Assembly: GCA_944548615.1 (NCBI GenBank)
Contig: OX155980.1
Span: 36,043,921-36,107,920 of the forward strand
Origin: Micropterix aruncella
Taxonomy: Eukaryota > Arthropoda > Insecta > Lepidoptera > Micropterigidae
Length of the DNA: 64,000 nt
Reading direction: 5' to 3'
Shown piece after piece: positions 45,936-57,717 of this stretch; position 1 is the stretch's first letter, and every line of letters begins with the position of its first letter. The position numbers and the translations under genes were made by a program. The notes below the pieces were generated by a model. It did not search any database, was not told the DNA's origin, and saw nothing but the letters and a program-made list of their open reading frames with translations.

Positions 45936-46420
45936 TTCCATACCTATGTTGTATTATCTCTTTAACTATTTATTCAGTAAAAGGTAAAAGTCTTTTGTTT
46001 TAAACACTTGAGACAATTAATTTACTTATTTTGATAAGAATTCATAATTGTTGATAATATGACCAATAAACATGACCTAACGATTTAAATTATTTTTTTA
46101 TTATAAAAAAAAAAAAACAAAACACCATAATATCGCGCACTCGGTTGGTTATCGTCATAACTATTCAAATATTTGTCCAAATTTGTCCAAATGATGTACT
46201 GTAAAAGACAAAATTTATCTACTTTAGATACCAGATGAGATAAAAGTATTTATTTTGATATAATAATCAATTTATTACTACCAAATGTGCGTTAGAAATA
46301 ATTTTTATTTTTTTATTGTATTTATAGTTCACTATTTTGGCGATAATGGCTTACACATAAAATATAGATATATGATGTCGCTGGCTTTTTTGTAGGACTA
46401 TTTAAGATAAACATTTCCAT
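45936..46420 (+). repeat. second copy of the 43420-45918 repeat, uninterrupted at the MITE site
   Basis: TTATCTCTTTAAC, CAGTAAAAGG, TTACTTATTTTGATA, ATTCATAATTGTTGATAAT run directly into ATGACCAATAAACATGACCT and AACGATTTAAATTATTT, as in the first copy on the two sides of its insertion. It also ends with the TTTTTTGTAGG region. Confidence 0.8.
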
Positions 46421-46489
46421 TGTATATTATATATGTGTAACTCCAACGGTTTTTGCGGCGCACGCCAGAATAGCTCGCAGATGGCAGAT

Positions 46490-46850
46490 TTTTTCCTACT
46501 TCTTCTTCTTCATCATCATCAGCGGCTACTCGCCCACCGTTAGGCATACGCCTCTCCAATCACTCTCCATTCAGATCGGTTAGTTTGGTTTGGCAGCCTG
46601 ATCGTAGCCAGAGATTCTTAGCACCCCCTGCCCCGCCGTTACGGTAACCGCTTCCGTGGCTCTGGCTAGTGGGCTTGCTGCAGACTGGGGGCCGTGGTAA
46701 GGTTGTACTGTTCATCATCATGATTGGAGGTATTTAGCCCGATACCCGCCACGTCGGCCACACGTCTTGGCGAGCTCCACACTTTCAGGAAAATATTTCC
46801 ATTTCCTAGGCTTGTGGCAACATGGTCGGGTTACTTAACCACCGAATTGC
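46490..46850 (-). mobile_element. LINE 3' end with GAT/GAA tail
   Basis: On the minus strand a GC-rich 3'UTR (GGCAGGGGGTGCTAAGAATC, GAGTGATTGGAGAGGCGTAT) ends in (GATGAT)(GAA)n at 46498-46520. Tail and GGAGAGGC motif resemble the stretch at 18156-18450. No RT coding is left. Confidence 0.55.
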
Positions 46851-46892
46851 ACTATATTTTCTAAATTTATTATTTAATTATTATTTATTGTT

Positions 46893-47490
46893 GAGAAAAT
46901 TTTCAAAATATATGTTGACGCTTAGAATAAAAATTTCGAATATCAATTTCTTAGATTTTTTCCTACTTACTTGACAGTTATCGTTATCTTTTAGATAATT
47001 CACACTATATATTTATAAATTATAGCCTTATAATTATATTTAATATAATTATTATCTTTTTAAATTATAATTAATTTATAATTATTATGTGTTATTCTGA
47101 CGTGTAAGCTATATTATTGTAAAGTTTCATCAAAATCCATTTAGTAGTTTTTGCGTGAAAGAGTAACAAACATCCATACATTCTTACAAACTTTCGCGTT
47201 TATTATATTAGTAGGATAGTAGGAGAAAATTTTCAAAATATATGTTGACGCTTAGGATTTAAATTTCGAATATCCATTTCTTAGATTTTTTCCTACCTAC
47301 TTGACAGTTATCGTTATATTTTAGATAATTCACACTATATCTTTATAAATTATAGCCTATGTGTTATTCTGATGTGTAAGCTATATTATTGTAAAGTTTC
47401 ATCAAAATCCATTTAGTAGTTTTTGCGTGAAAGAGTAACAAACATCCATACATTCTTACAAACTTTCGCGTTTATAATATTAGTAGGATA
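46893..47490 (+). repeat. tandem duplication of an RTE-like dispersed repeat
   Basis: Units 46893-47222 and 47223-47490 both run from GAGAAAATTTTCAAAATATA to AACTTTCGCGTTTAT-ATATTAGTAGGATA. Unit 1 has an extra ~60 AT-rich bases. The 3' part is shared with 23865-24112 (minus strand). Confidence 0.85.
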
Positions 47491-48041
47491 AAATAAAGGA
47501 TCAGCCGAATAAGTCCTATTATTTGGCTAAACCGTATATACTGGAGTATTTTAACCGAATAGTTAAAATTTTTGGCGAATATCTGGCTTATGAACCGAAT
47601 ATTCTGTTGAGTAAAAATCATAGTCGCTTAGAAATAACTTGTTGAGAGTCCGCTAAAAGTTCTCTATTCTTCTAACAAAAACTTTCATAATTTAAATTGC
47701 AGGTTCATGAAGCGTATCATGTAGGGTGATAATAGATTTCATGAAAATCAAATATCCTAATATCTGTGGTTTTAATAAAATTTAAAAAAATCTGCTCTAA
47801 CGGCATTCTGTACGATGCCGTGATCTAGCTCTACGATAGGTTTCATGACGCTGCGATTTAAATTGTTAAAGTAATTCGTATGGCAGTTTTGTATGAAGGG
47901 CTACCCCTTTAAGAGTACCCACCCAAGTCGACCCCGCTCCCGCGCAATCGTGCTACTACTACTAAATTTCTATCTATCGTTTCTACTAGTAAATATATAT
48001 GCCTGAAATTAAATAGTTTAGACAAAATCAGTTTTATATAA
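47491..48041. other. non-coding stretch
   Basis: Contains several CCGAATA-type motifs (47505-47610) that weakly resemble 26790-26850 in inverted form. No gene. Confidence 0.45.
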
Positions 48042-48225
48042 AAGTTGATATCTAAAAGTTCATGTTTTGTCATGAAAACGTCTTTAAAAAGGTTCCCATG
48101 CTAAGGCCCCGCCAGAGAAAGATAAAACGCATTTATTGCCCGCAAATATTTCAATATATCTCGTGGTCCAAGGATTGAGGTGCAAAGTTGCGTGTGTATG
48201 TGCTTACTTCATCGAACAGCGAAAG
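48042..48225 (+). repeat. dispersed repeat R2, copy c (partial)
   Basis: GCAAATATTTCAATATAT then CTCGTGGTCCAAGGATTG matches the 3' half of the repeat at 14797-15085, including the following TTGCG and GTGTGTATGTGCTTACTTCA region. Confidence 0.65.
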
Positions 48226-50018
48226 ATCTTTCTTTTTTGAACACTGGTGTCGTTTTACATATGTAATTCTCGAATTAATACTTCTACGAATTCGGGTCTA
48301 CCCACAGTACTAAAAAAACATTTAAAACTATCACCGCCCATGCTAATTCTAGTACTTACAATATATTCCAAACTAAATTATTGAATATTTTATTTTAAAT
48401 ACATTCTTTAAAACAAATAACAAAGAACCCTAAAAGTAGCACTTTTCAAGAGGTACAAAGTAATTAAAAGTGTAAAACAGTACCGAAATGCATTATGGGC
48501 CTAATAATTTGTCCAGGTTCTGTCCAGGATTCAGTTCTTTCTTTTATATTTCATTGCATATTTTCAATACACACTATAACATGGTTCTTTACTAATGTGT
48601 TTTTCTTAGATGTTTGAATTTAATATATTTTGTTTATTGTCTACTAGATTAGCTAATCTGTGAGAAAATATTTTTTTAAAAATATTGTTAGCCTAAAGGG
48701 TAGGTTGTGCGCCACTGAATAATTGTAAAACCACGTTACTACACCACAAAAACAATAAAATAAAATTGAAATTTAAAGAACTCTTACTTTGCGCCGGTTG
48801 AACCTTTGCAACCGTCGAAGAATGCGAAATCCGAAAAATAAATAACGTCGAAAGTTTGTTGCTGCCATGAAAGAAGTGATCTTGTGTAGGTACCTATTGT
48901 TTGCAGCAACGGATGATACGATTATTGTCGACGACACATCTCCAGACTCGATTTCGGGCTGTGTGTCGCCGCGTAATACCGTCCTCTCTTTTTCATCAAA
49001 ATGGCCCAGAGTGCATTCGAGAGAACCGCCGTAGTTGAAAGCGCTTTTTGTGACGCCAGCAGATTTCGGATGCACAAAAAAGTTTCCTTCCTTCTCTCAA
49101 TAATTTCACTTTGCATATGCTTATTCGTCAATGATAACCATCGTACCGCATGCCGAATCTCAGTCGGTTCGAGTAAAGCGCATCTGGTTTTTGTTTGGAT
49201 CTTTTTGAAAATGAATTATATTATACCATGTGGTATAGTAGTCCTCGTTGCCAACAGCTTTGCGGAAAGTTAACTCTAGGAGCATGTTCTCCCATAATTT
49301 GATTTAAGAGTAGGTAAACATGGCTCTCACCTTGGATTTCGACTAAACGAAAAAACACTTTTTCTTTTCAAATCTGACTGGCTGAGACCCACTATACCTA
49401 ATAGAAGGCTAAGAGAACCAGATCAAAGCACCATTAAAATAATTACTATTCTGGAGAGGCAAAATAAGACAGAAATCAAAATATTTGTGTTTTTATATAA
49501 CCATAAATTCGAATTTCTATATATTTTACTAGAAAGGATTCATTTCCATGGGGGGGGGACTATTCCTCCTTTATAATGTTTATCGTGTGAAAAAAATATT
49601 AAAAAATATTTGTGTTTTTACGTCGTTTTAGCATAAATTTGTATGGATTACAAAGCATTGTTAGACAGAATGGCGTATCACTGGCGTTATAAAGCATTGG
49701 CTATAATTATTCTATTCTTCAAAGATGTAACAAATGGTTTACCGTTCTGACATAAATATTTTTTGACGTTTCGTGATAGTTTTAGATTAATATACTCATT
49801 TGCATAAGGAAAAAAGGAAAAACATGTGATAGTGTTAAAGTGTCATTTTGGTTTTTCTGATCAGAAGTCGTTGTGGTCCTTGTTTGGATGTAACTTTAAC
49901 TTTCGCTTGGATCTTTAGTATTTCGCGTTTTTAAATAGAAATTGAAAATACTGCTTTAGTCCTGAGAATATAATCTGCAGCACTGATGTGTCATTGCATT
50001 TTTCTGTATATATTCTTT
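48226..50018. other. stretch without recognisable genes
   Basis: 48780-49270 is less AT-rich with overlapping frames of 69-100 codons on both strands that I cannot assign. The rest is AT-rich. Confidence 0.45.
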
Positions 50019-50237
<219 letters not shown>

Positions 50238-51483
50238 GTCTGTGTGGTCGGCGTATGGTTCGGCGTAGTGAAACTGGCGTCGTCTTTGTCTCTCACGTGC
50301 CTTATCTTGCGTCTCGCATTCACTTCGCCCATGCTTCGGCGTGTTATCGCGAAATACCATTCATTCCCATGCTTCATTCCGCCCAGAGTTTGTTGAAAAA
50401 ACCTAAAGCAGGTGCCGTGCCTATCTTTTCTTCGAACTTAGGTGCAGCAACAGGATTTGCAGGTGCTGAACTAATTCATGAAATCGAACATTATGTGGTC
50501 AAAATTTAATAATAATAATTACATTGAGATTATAAAAATATTTTAGATTACCTACTGACGTGGTTTGTCTCAAATATATCTGCTGAGGTGACATCTGACA
50601 AACGTACCATAATATATTTGCATTTGGTATATTTATTGCATTCGTATATGTATATTTGCATTTCGTTTATTACCTTTTGTTTATTGCCTCCATTCCTACT
50701 AATATATTTTTTTCGTTTTACTGTATTACTTTGTGAAAAAATGGCATAAAATTTCAGCATAATCTGATATTGATATGGTACCAGATGAAAAGTTTGACAC
50801 AAGAAGTAAAAACTTTTTTTTTGAGAATATTTTTTGAGTGAGTTTTAACATAGGGATTTATGTTAATTTATTTTATTTAATTGTTACATTTGAATTGTTT
50901 ATTTCATGTCTGTATTTTCTACGCCCTAAACGGGGTTTTAGAAAATAAATATGATTTGATTTGGTTTTATATCTTTTGTTACCTTCTGCCTTCTAATCAA
51001 AGACTATGAAGTGCCTTTTCCCCGAAAAGCGCAGGTATTTGCAAATTGCTTTTATCCTCTACCGAGTCACCGCAGACAGTATTCTGTACCACAGAACAAG
51101 AATGATTGTAGTTACCATGGCACGTACAAAAACGAAGGTCCATGAGCTTGCTATTTGTTTGGCGCCGTTTCGCACAAAAAATAATCTTTCGGAGTTCATA
51201 CCCATTGTAGTTTCTCAGTGAAAACCCTATTTATAAAGGAAAGGTAGGACAGGTTCGTCTGTTAGGGATCTAATTGTCGTGACACAATACAGTACCTGAC
51301 CATGTTATTATCCGACCGAGTACTATAAATAGTAGTATTAACAACAATATTCAATATTCTTGAAATTTTAAATAATGTTTGGGTTATTCATTAAATCATT
51401 TTATAATGCATGTAAATAATAAATACATTTTAACCAAGAAACGAATCGCAGCGCATGAAATATTAAAATACTCTACTTTTAGT
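50238..51483. other. stretch without recognisable genes
   Basis: 50240-50420 is GC-richer and follows the CT tract, which could suggest untranslated or promoter sequence. No protein similarity. Confidence 0.4.
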
Positions 51484-51830
51484 TAAATTCCACTGCGAGA
51501 ACCATATTTGTAGCGTTATATAGAGGTTTATACAGAAAAGCAAGATTGTTAAATGTCGTACGATCCAGTGACCCTACGAGCGTGTGATCCAGTAACAATT
51601 TATGTATTTAGAGGGATTCATAAAATGTAGACGGCATTTTGCAGGAGGAGAAATTCAGGCGTTTAACAAACCTTCGTTGAACCTGTTCAATACGGTCTGG
51701 TATGTAATTATGATCCTGCGAATTCCAAACAACCGAGGTGAACTCGAGTTGGCTTCTTATGCATGCGTTTAGCAGCTTCAACGTCTCTGGAGATTCAAAA
51801 TCTCGTAAAGTCCTCGATAATAATAATGTA
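51484..51830 (-). pseudogene. LINE reverse transcriptase, C-terminal fragment
   Basis: A minus-strand frame reads SPETLKLLNACIRSQLEFTS, VVWNSQDHNYIPDRIEQVQR, RFVKRLNF, one stop, HKLLLDHTLVGSLDR, FNNLAFLYKPLYN. This matches the thumb/C-terminal region of Jockey/CR1-type LINE RTs (LxxxYxALVRSxLEYxSxVWxPx, I-x-x-IExVQRxFxRxL, L-x-x-RR-x-xxDLxFLYK). The single in-frame TAA and absence of the catalytic palm make it a fragment. Confidence 0.75.
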
Positions 51831-52250
51831 ATATTGTAATAATGCTACTTGCTCATAGCAAAAAAATAGGCTGATTAACAACTGGGACTTAATTAAATCC
51901 CACCTGCATCTATGTCTGGCGGGACCAAAAAGTAAGAAACTGCTGAAATTGTTATCTGCTAGGGAAAATTAGGCGTGTAAATTTATCACGATGTACGTGT
52001 TTTAATAAATATTCTAGATGCGTTCACTTGTTTCTAGAGAGTCGACTGATGATAACTTGTCTTGGTCATTCATGGCGGCATTTCAACTTGTTTTGCATAC
52101 CGGCCAGACCTTGAATGAACTCCGCACACCGATAAGCCTCGTTTATTAATCCACGCTTCCATACTCTCTGCATTCAAGCAGAATTAAAATTATCCACCGC
52201 CTAATAAGAACGGCTCCCTTCTTTGGCGATGAAATATACGTATATTTAAT
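51831..52250. other. non-coding stretch
   Basis: Nothing recognisable. Confidence 0.5.
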
Positions 52251-52409
52251 ACTTGCTGACCCGACAGACGTTATCCTGTCCAAATTTCAATAAATTTGTT
52301 TGTAATCGTTTTGTGAATTCGTGAAAGCTATTGGAATATGTCAACAAAAAAACCAGTTGTATCACCCGAAGACTTTCTCGGCAATCATACAACCCCGCCC
52401 TCGCGCCAA

Positions 52410-52484
52410 ACCCCACAACCCCCCCCCCCCCCACTAAACTCAACCCATCAACCCCCCATCTCACCCCCCCCCCCCCCCAACCCC
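52410..52484. repeat. C-rich tract
   Basis: Two long C runs (about 52417-52432 and 52465-52480) with shorter ones around; G-quadruplex potential on the minus strand. Confidence 0.85.
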
Positions 52485-52649
52485 CACATTCCCTGAAGTT
52501 CAAAAAGAACGACCTGATACAACGGTGGAAAATACATGTGGGTAATGTGAAGTTGGGATTCCTTGTTTCAGTCGTAATTTTTTTACAGTTGTTTCCAAGT
52601 AAGATATCTTGGGAGAATGCATGTATTATAAGTCATCCCATGTCTTACT

Positions 52650-53109
52650 TACGGGTGTCAAACTTGGCCTGCGACGAACAATAACAACCAAAAACCAAAG
52701 GTTAAAAATAACAAAGGTTAGCGATGTTTTAAACAAAATTAGAAAACTAAAATGGAACTGGACTGGTCACACCATGAGAATCAACAAAGAAAAATGGACG
52801 AAGGTCGTCATTACATTTCCATTGAATGGTATCCTAGAAATGGGAAAAGACAAAAAGAAAGTCAAATTAAAAGATGGGAAGATGACTTACCGAAAGGATG
52901 GAGAAGGTTAGCTTGGGACAGAGATGAATGGAAGAAAATGGGGGAGGCCTATGTCGAAGGACAACCTGACCAAAAAACTGGCTGCTGAAGAATATGATAC
53001 CTTATTTAAAAATTAGATTAAAAATTAACAAAATATATTGTTTTATCACGTAAGGCAAAATTGTACAATACGGTCAGCGAATAAAGGCTTTTATTATTAT
53101 TATTATTAT
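52650..53109 (+). pseudogene. LINE endonuclease-RT C-terminus with TTA tail
   Basis: Read across one frameshift near 52810: VSDVLNKIRKLKWNWTGHTM, KEKWTK, then EWYPRNGKRQKESQIKRWED, DLPKGWRRLAWDRDEWKKMG and EAYVEGQPDQKTGC with a stop at 52988. This is the usual C-terminus of endonuclease-RT LINEs of arthropods (KxRWxWAGHxxR, PRxGKRxRGRPxxRWxDDI, W-x-x-x-A-x-DRxxWKxxxEAYV). An ~100-bp 3'UTR follows, ending AATAAAGGC and (TTA)n at 53091-53109. The catalytic domains are missing (5' truncation). Confidence 0.8.
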
Positions 53110-53732
53110 AGATATCTTGGCATTTCGATGTATAACAGCGTCTGGGCAAAGTCATCATTCTAGTACATTTCCAAACACAGATCAATACCGAAATAAATAA
53201 ATGGGAATATAAATAAGATAACTATATTTGTTAGACAGATCGCCAAACAACACAAAAGTAGAAATATGTATTTTTATTTAAATTTAGGCTGGAATGCGTT
53301 TTTCCGGATTTTTCTCAAAATCTTCCAGATTTTTATCAATTAAATAAATTCGACTGAAATATTTTCATCCCGAGAGCATAACGATTAAAACTAAAAAAAG
53401 TATCAACCTAGTATGTCGTATGTATTCAAAAAAAGAATTATGTATTATCGTATGTATTGAAAACAAAAATACTCTCAGTTTTCCCGAATTGTCGAATTTT
53501 CCAGGCAACTTTTCCAATTTTCCTTTCCGTTAGGACTATTACGAACATTTTAAAGAAAAAAATAGCCAAATCGGCTTAGCCGTTCAACCTAATATGCGGC
53601 TACCAACAAACAGCATTTCATTTTTATTTATATAGATAGATGTACGCTCACTGATTGAAACATACCGTTCTTTCTTCAAGTGCCTCTTCTTCGTAATGCC
53701 TTTAAGTGCCGCACTTCTTCAAGTGCCTTCTA

Positions 53733-55034
53733 CAGGGTCCGCCATGTAACGTTTTTTTTTTCAACTAGTGCTTATTTCGTGTATGGCAACACTTACCTCA
53801 TGTCTGATTTGACAGATAATTAGTTTTATCCTTCCGCTGAACGAATATGGTTGTGTATACGCTTGAACAACGCTGGGAAATCTTGCGACACTACTTTGAA
53901 AATCATGGTAATGTTGCAGAATGTGTGCGAAAATTGCGTACGGATTTTGGAAGAAGAGAAGCACCGTCAGCTCCGTATGTTCGTTACCTTGTGAAAAAGT
54001 GAAAGAAACTGGCATCCTCATCGATAAACCAACGCGTGAAAAGCCAAAAACAGTGCGTACACCCGAGAATATTGCTGCTGTGGCCGAAAGTGTGCGTGAA
54101 TCGCCATCAACATCAGTTCACCGTCGTTCTCAACAATTGGACATTTCGCAGACATCATTGAGACGAATTTTGCGTAAAGACCTTGGTATGACGCCGTACA
54201 AAGTCCAATTGGTTCAGGAGTTGAAGCCAACTGACCATCCAATGCGTTTTCGCTTCGCTAAGTGGGCCTGCGATCGACTCGCAGAAGATGCGGATTTTGC
54301 CAAAAAAATCATCTTTTCAGATGAAGCTCATTTCCATCTTGGCGGGTATGTAAACAAGCTGAATTGTCGCATTTGGGGCACAGAAAACCCGCACGCATTC
54401 ATTGAAAAGCCGGTGCACCCAAAACGAGTCACTGTTTGGTGCGGATTTTGGTCCAGAGTCATAATTGGGCCATTTTTCTTCGAAAATGAGCAAGGAGTGG
54501 CCGTTACCGTCAATGGCGATCGTTATCGGGCCATGTTGAACGAATTTTTGTTCACAGAAATTGAAGAGGAGGATATTGGCAACATTTGGTTTCAACAGGA
54601 CGGCGCTACGTGCCACACAGCCAACGCTACACTTGATGTTTTGCGCCCTGTTTTTGAAAATCGCATTATCAGCCGCAGAGCTGATGTCGTTTGGCCACCT
54701 CGGAGCTGCGATTTGACACCGTTGGACTACTTTTTGTGGGGTGCCGTCAAAGATAAGTGTTACGCCGACAAACCAGAGACAATTGACGCTTTAAAGGACA
54801 ATATTCGTGAAGCCATTGGTGAAATACAGCTGCACACAATCGATAATGTACTTAAAAATTGGACCCATCGTGCAGGCTACTGCATGGCCAGCCGGGGCAG
54901 CCATTTGAATGATATTATTTTCCATCATTAACCGGAGGGATTGTACTTTCAAATAAAAAAAGAAATTTGAAAAAATATTCAGTAGTTTTTTTTTATAGCA
55001 TTTTGAAAAAAAAAAAGTTATTTGGCGGACCCTT
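53733..55034 (+). mobile_element. DD41D mariner-family transposon, 1302 bp, near complete
   Basis: Terminal repeats CAGGGTCCGCCATGTAACG (left) and, inverted, AAGGGTCCGCCAAATAACT (right), each followed by a T-run and CAA, give about 30 bp of TIR. TA duplications lie at 53731-53732 and 55035-55036. The single gene (53847-54931) is complete except for one base. Length, TIRs and TA target are those of Tc1/mariner elements. Confidence 0.93.
53847..54931 (+). CDS. DD41D mariner transposase, broken by one frameshift
   Basis: Starting at the ATG at 53847 the protein begins MVVYTLEQRWEILRHYFENH and runs about 50 residues to YLVKK. A single-base loss in the A-run at 53994-53998 shifts the frame, and the rest (VKETGILIDKP to DIIFHH, about 310 residues) is open to the stop at 54929-54931. 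It has an N-terminal helix-turn-helix region, QLDISQTSLRRILRKDLGM, then the DDE/D domain: first Asp in IFSDEAHFHLGG (54320), second in WFQQDGATCHTA (54599), third in LTPLDYFLWG (54725). There are 41 residues between the second and third Asp, so it is DD41D, the spacing known for the rosa clade of mariner relatives in insects. Expected length about 360 residues. It cuts at TIRs and inserts at TA. All catalytic residues are present; as assembled the gene yields only a short peptide. Confidence 0.93.
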
Positions 55035-55036
55035 TA

Positions 55037-55850
55037 CATCTCGATTTTAGATGCAGCCGCCAGAAAAAAGGAAATGGTCATTATCTCCGATGCTTAAGCC
55101 AATAAATTAAATAGCATTTAAACAATTTTTATGTTGATCGGTTGAGCGTTATAGAAGTTGATGTGCTGAAGTGCCATCTAGTGGTAAGTTACAACAAAAG
55201 CGGATATCATAAAAACCTTCTCCATTAAAAATACATATATGTGCTAACTTTCATGGTGATCGGTCATAAGGGTGTCGGAGTCCCTACAGGCCCCGCGACT
55301 TCGATATCGCAGTCAACCTGAGGGTTAACCGCTTGTCACGGGGCCTGATCGGACAGACAGATATAAATATTTATTTATTTATTTATTTTATTTATTTATT
55401 TATCCCTAGTATTACATGATTAAATTTCCTATAGTATATTTTACATCATTTAGTCGTACATACAAAATGTGAACCCTGGAAAATTAAAGGTGCGGCTTCG
55501 GCGGGATTTTATCACCTCACTAGGCAGAGCCTGTATTGAGGTGATCGTTAGTACTGCGTCCATCTGCCAAATAACAACATCCATTTTTATAGAAATAGAT
55601 TTTACCATATATTTAATAATTTTTTAACGCAAATATGTTTGGATACTATAATATTTTACCCCGATTCGTTTTCCATACTGTAACATTACAAGTAGGTTTA
55701 TATTACACATAAAAACTATGTTGAAAAGTTTAATTTAAATAGGTACCTACTTCGATTCCCCAATTACATATATAAAATAATCCAAGAGGTGATAATATGG
55801 ACAATTCGTCGGATTTCTCCCCTCAAATGAATGGCGATTAGCTCGGGTTT
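55037..55850. other. non-coding stretch with GC palindrome and (TTTA)n
   Basis: CAGGCCCCGCGAC at 55285 pairs with GTCACGGGGCCTG ending at 55348. It is followed by GATCGGACAGACAGATATAA and a (TTTA)n tract at 55368-55404. The arrangement resembles the end of an old dispersed repeat. Confidence 0.5.
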
Positions 55851-56024
55851 GCCTACGGCAAAATGTATATAAATTTATATTTACATTTACATTTACATAG
55901 AGCGGGGTTTAATATAGAGCTATAGCATTACTATAGAGCGGATTACTATAGAGCGGCGCACATTTACATTTATATTTTCATTTATATAAATTTATATACA
56001 TTTTGTATACATTTTGCCATAGGC
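55851..56024. mobile_element. short MITE with TGCCTA-GGCA ends
   Basis: GCCTACGGCAAAATGTATAT (55851) is inverted at 56024 as GCCTATGGCAAAATGTATAC; the arms extend through ATAAATTTATA. The interior has ATAGAGCGG three times. No coding. Confidence 0.65.
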
Positions 56025-57353
56025 ATCCATTATTGGACGCCTCACATGTGAGGGGCGACATAACCATGTGTTGGCGATTTTATATATCTTTTTCTCACGG
56101 TCTATGGCAACTTTAGACTTTCATCAATTTATTTTTTTCTTTTTTCATCCCATCTAGGTTTCTAAAGAACACGAAAAACTAGGGTTTTATATATTACAGG
56201 TTTTTAATTTCCCATATCCTTGGTGGTGGTGATGTTGGCAACCCTTTATAACTTGCAGTATGGTGGCAAAGTTATAAGTAGGTAGGCAAAAACGTCTTAA
56301 ATGCGCAGCGAAACAGTAAAAATATATTCAGAAAGTTTAGAAAACACTCTTCGTTTTATATTTTAATTTATTTCGCCTTACTCTTCAGCTTAAATAATGT
56401 TATCCATATTTACGCAAAACGAAAATATTTTGATTTTCTCGCGTTTGTGTGCGCGCGTCATCCACGTCCATAACGTAAATAATTTGTATTGCATTCTATT
56501 CTAATTTAATTTTTTTACGATTTTTTCTGACATTCTGGCACTAGTGGTTTCCTCTTTGGACGCATTTCAAGAAAACGATAATTTCAGGTTTCACGAGAGA
56601 CTCCGAGAACTTCAATATGTTTTCCCGCGATCGAAAGGTGTATCAGTCAACAAAAATCTAGAACTATATATTTTATTTCCGGCTTAAGACCTAATTTTCC
56701 TGCGCCAAACATACGGTTTGTTGAAGTAAAACTATTTCCGATATTCATTTCTTTTTTTATCGTTTTGTTTCAGGTATGTCAGTTTACAAAAGCGGATATT
56801 AACGGCCCGACATTTATATGGAGCAACGCGAAGTATAACATTTTCGATAATGGTAGGTATGTTTCCTATAATAGTATCTACTATCACGCATGCGTTGAGA
56901 TGCCAAGCGATAATAAATGCAATTCACCGACCGAATTCGGGCCCATCATAATATTATTTTTATATATCTGGAGTGTAAACGGTGGGACTGCGTGCGAACC
57001 ATCGGTTGTCCGTAAACGGTTTAATCGGTGTAAACGGTTTAGGACAGCTGTCTTGCCACAATGTGAGCGTACTATTAGCTAAAAAATAGAGATGCATAAA
57101 TCGCCGTTTTACATATTTTTTTTCTACAAAGGGGTTGTTTATTTTCCTAGAGCGACAAAGATTTTAAAAATGTGAAACCTAGATTCGGTTGGCAAGAAAT
57201 CAGCACCAGTTTCGACCGCGTGAAGGTGAACAGTGAACATATTGAACATAACATTTGCAAAAGCATGTATTTATTTTGTTACTAATCGTGGTCTTTGGGT
57301 ATATTTGACTTCTATGGAACTGTTAATTCTACGATAAGGGACATCTTCCGATA
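56025..57353. other. stretch with an exon-like unit and a short repeat
   Basis: A T-rich tract ending TTTCAG meets GTATGT at 56773/56774, with another donor GTAGGT at 56853. The 79 bases between are open in one frame (VCQFTKADINGPTFIWSN). 56928-57075 shares CAGCTGTCTTGCCACA and TGTGAGCG with 31361-31470. Exon status is uncertain. Confidence 0.35.
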
Positions 57354-57355
57354 TA

Positions 57356-57715
57356 CAAGGTGAGTTTTTAATTAGGTGTATTCTTAATGTGGGTGAATCA
57401 GTACGAACAAGCAACTTTTGTTTTTTAAAAATGAAAAAAAAAACACATTTTTTAAATGATTTTTTTTTGATTGAAAAAAAATATGTTTTGAAAAATAGTA
57501 TGAAAGAGTTTAGAGGTAGAATATTGCGAATATTGTTTATTTACGATATTTTACCTATTGCTAGATGACGCAGCGCCCTCAAAGTTAGTCAAACTTTTAT
57601 TTATCAGTCAAATTAATCAATTTTTCTTAACAAAAAAAAAGGTTTTCTTAAGTTGCCAGTTTGCCTATACTGATTTACCCACTTTAAGGATTCCGCTAAT
57701 AAAAAACTCACCCTG
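57356..57715 (+). mobile_element. Tc1/mariner-type MITE, 360 bp
   Basis: Left end CAAGGTGAGTTTTTAATTAG, TTCTTAA, GTGGGTGAATCAGTA mirrors the right end (inverted CAGGGTGAGTTTTTTATTAG, TCCTTAA, GTGGGTAAATCAGTA), giving TIRs of about 55 bp. TA lies at 57354-57355 and 57716-57717. The interior is A/T-homopolymer-rich without coding. A truncated relative is at 34544-34840. Confidence 0.85.
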
Positions 57716-57717
57716 TA

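Larger units (their letters stand above)
52251..53639 (+). repeat. lepidopteran RTE-like dispersed repeat, interrupted
   Basis: Starts ACTTGCTGACCCGACAGACG, followed by TTATCCTGTC, and ends CAAATCGGCTTAGCCGTTCA, CATTTTTATTTATATAGATA. I recognise these as the two ends of a frequent lepidopteran repeat. Its middle contains poly-C runs and a separate LINE fragment (52650-53109). Confidence 0.65.

Noticed and set aside
54018..54616. Minus-strand frames within the mariner
   Set aside because: Antisense shadows of the transposase gene.
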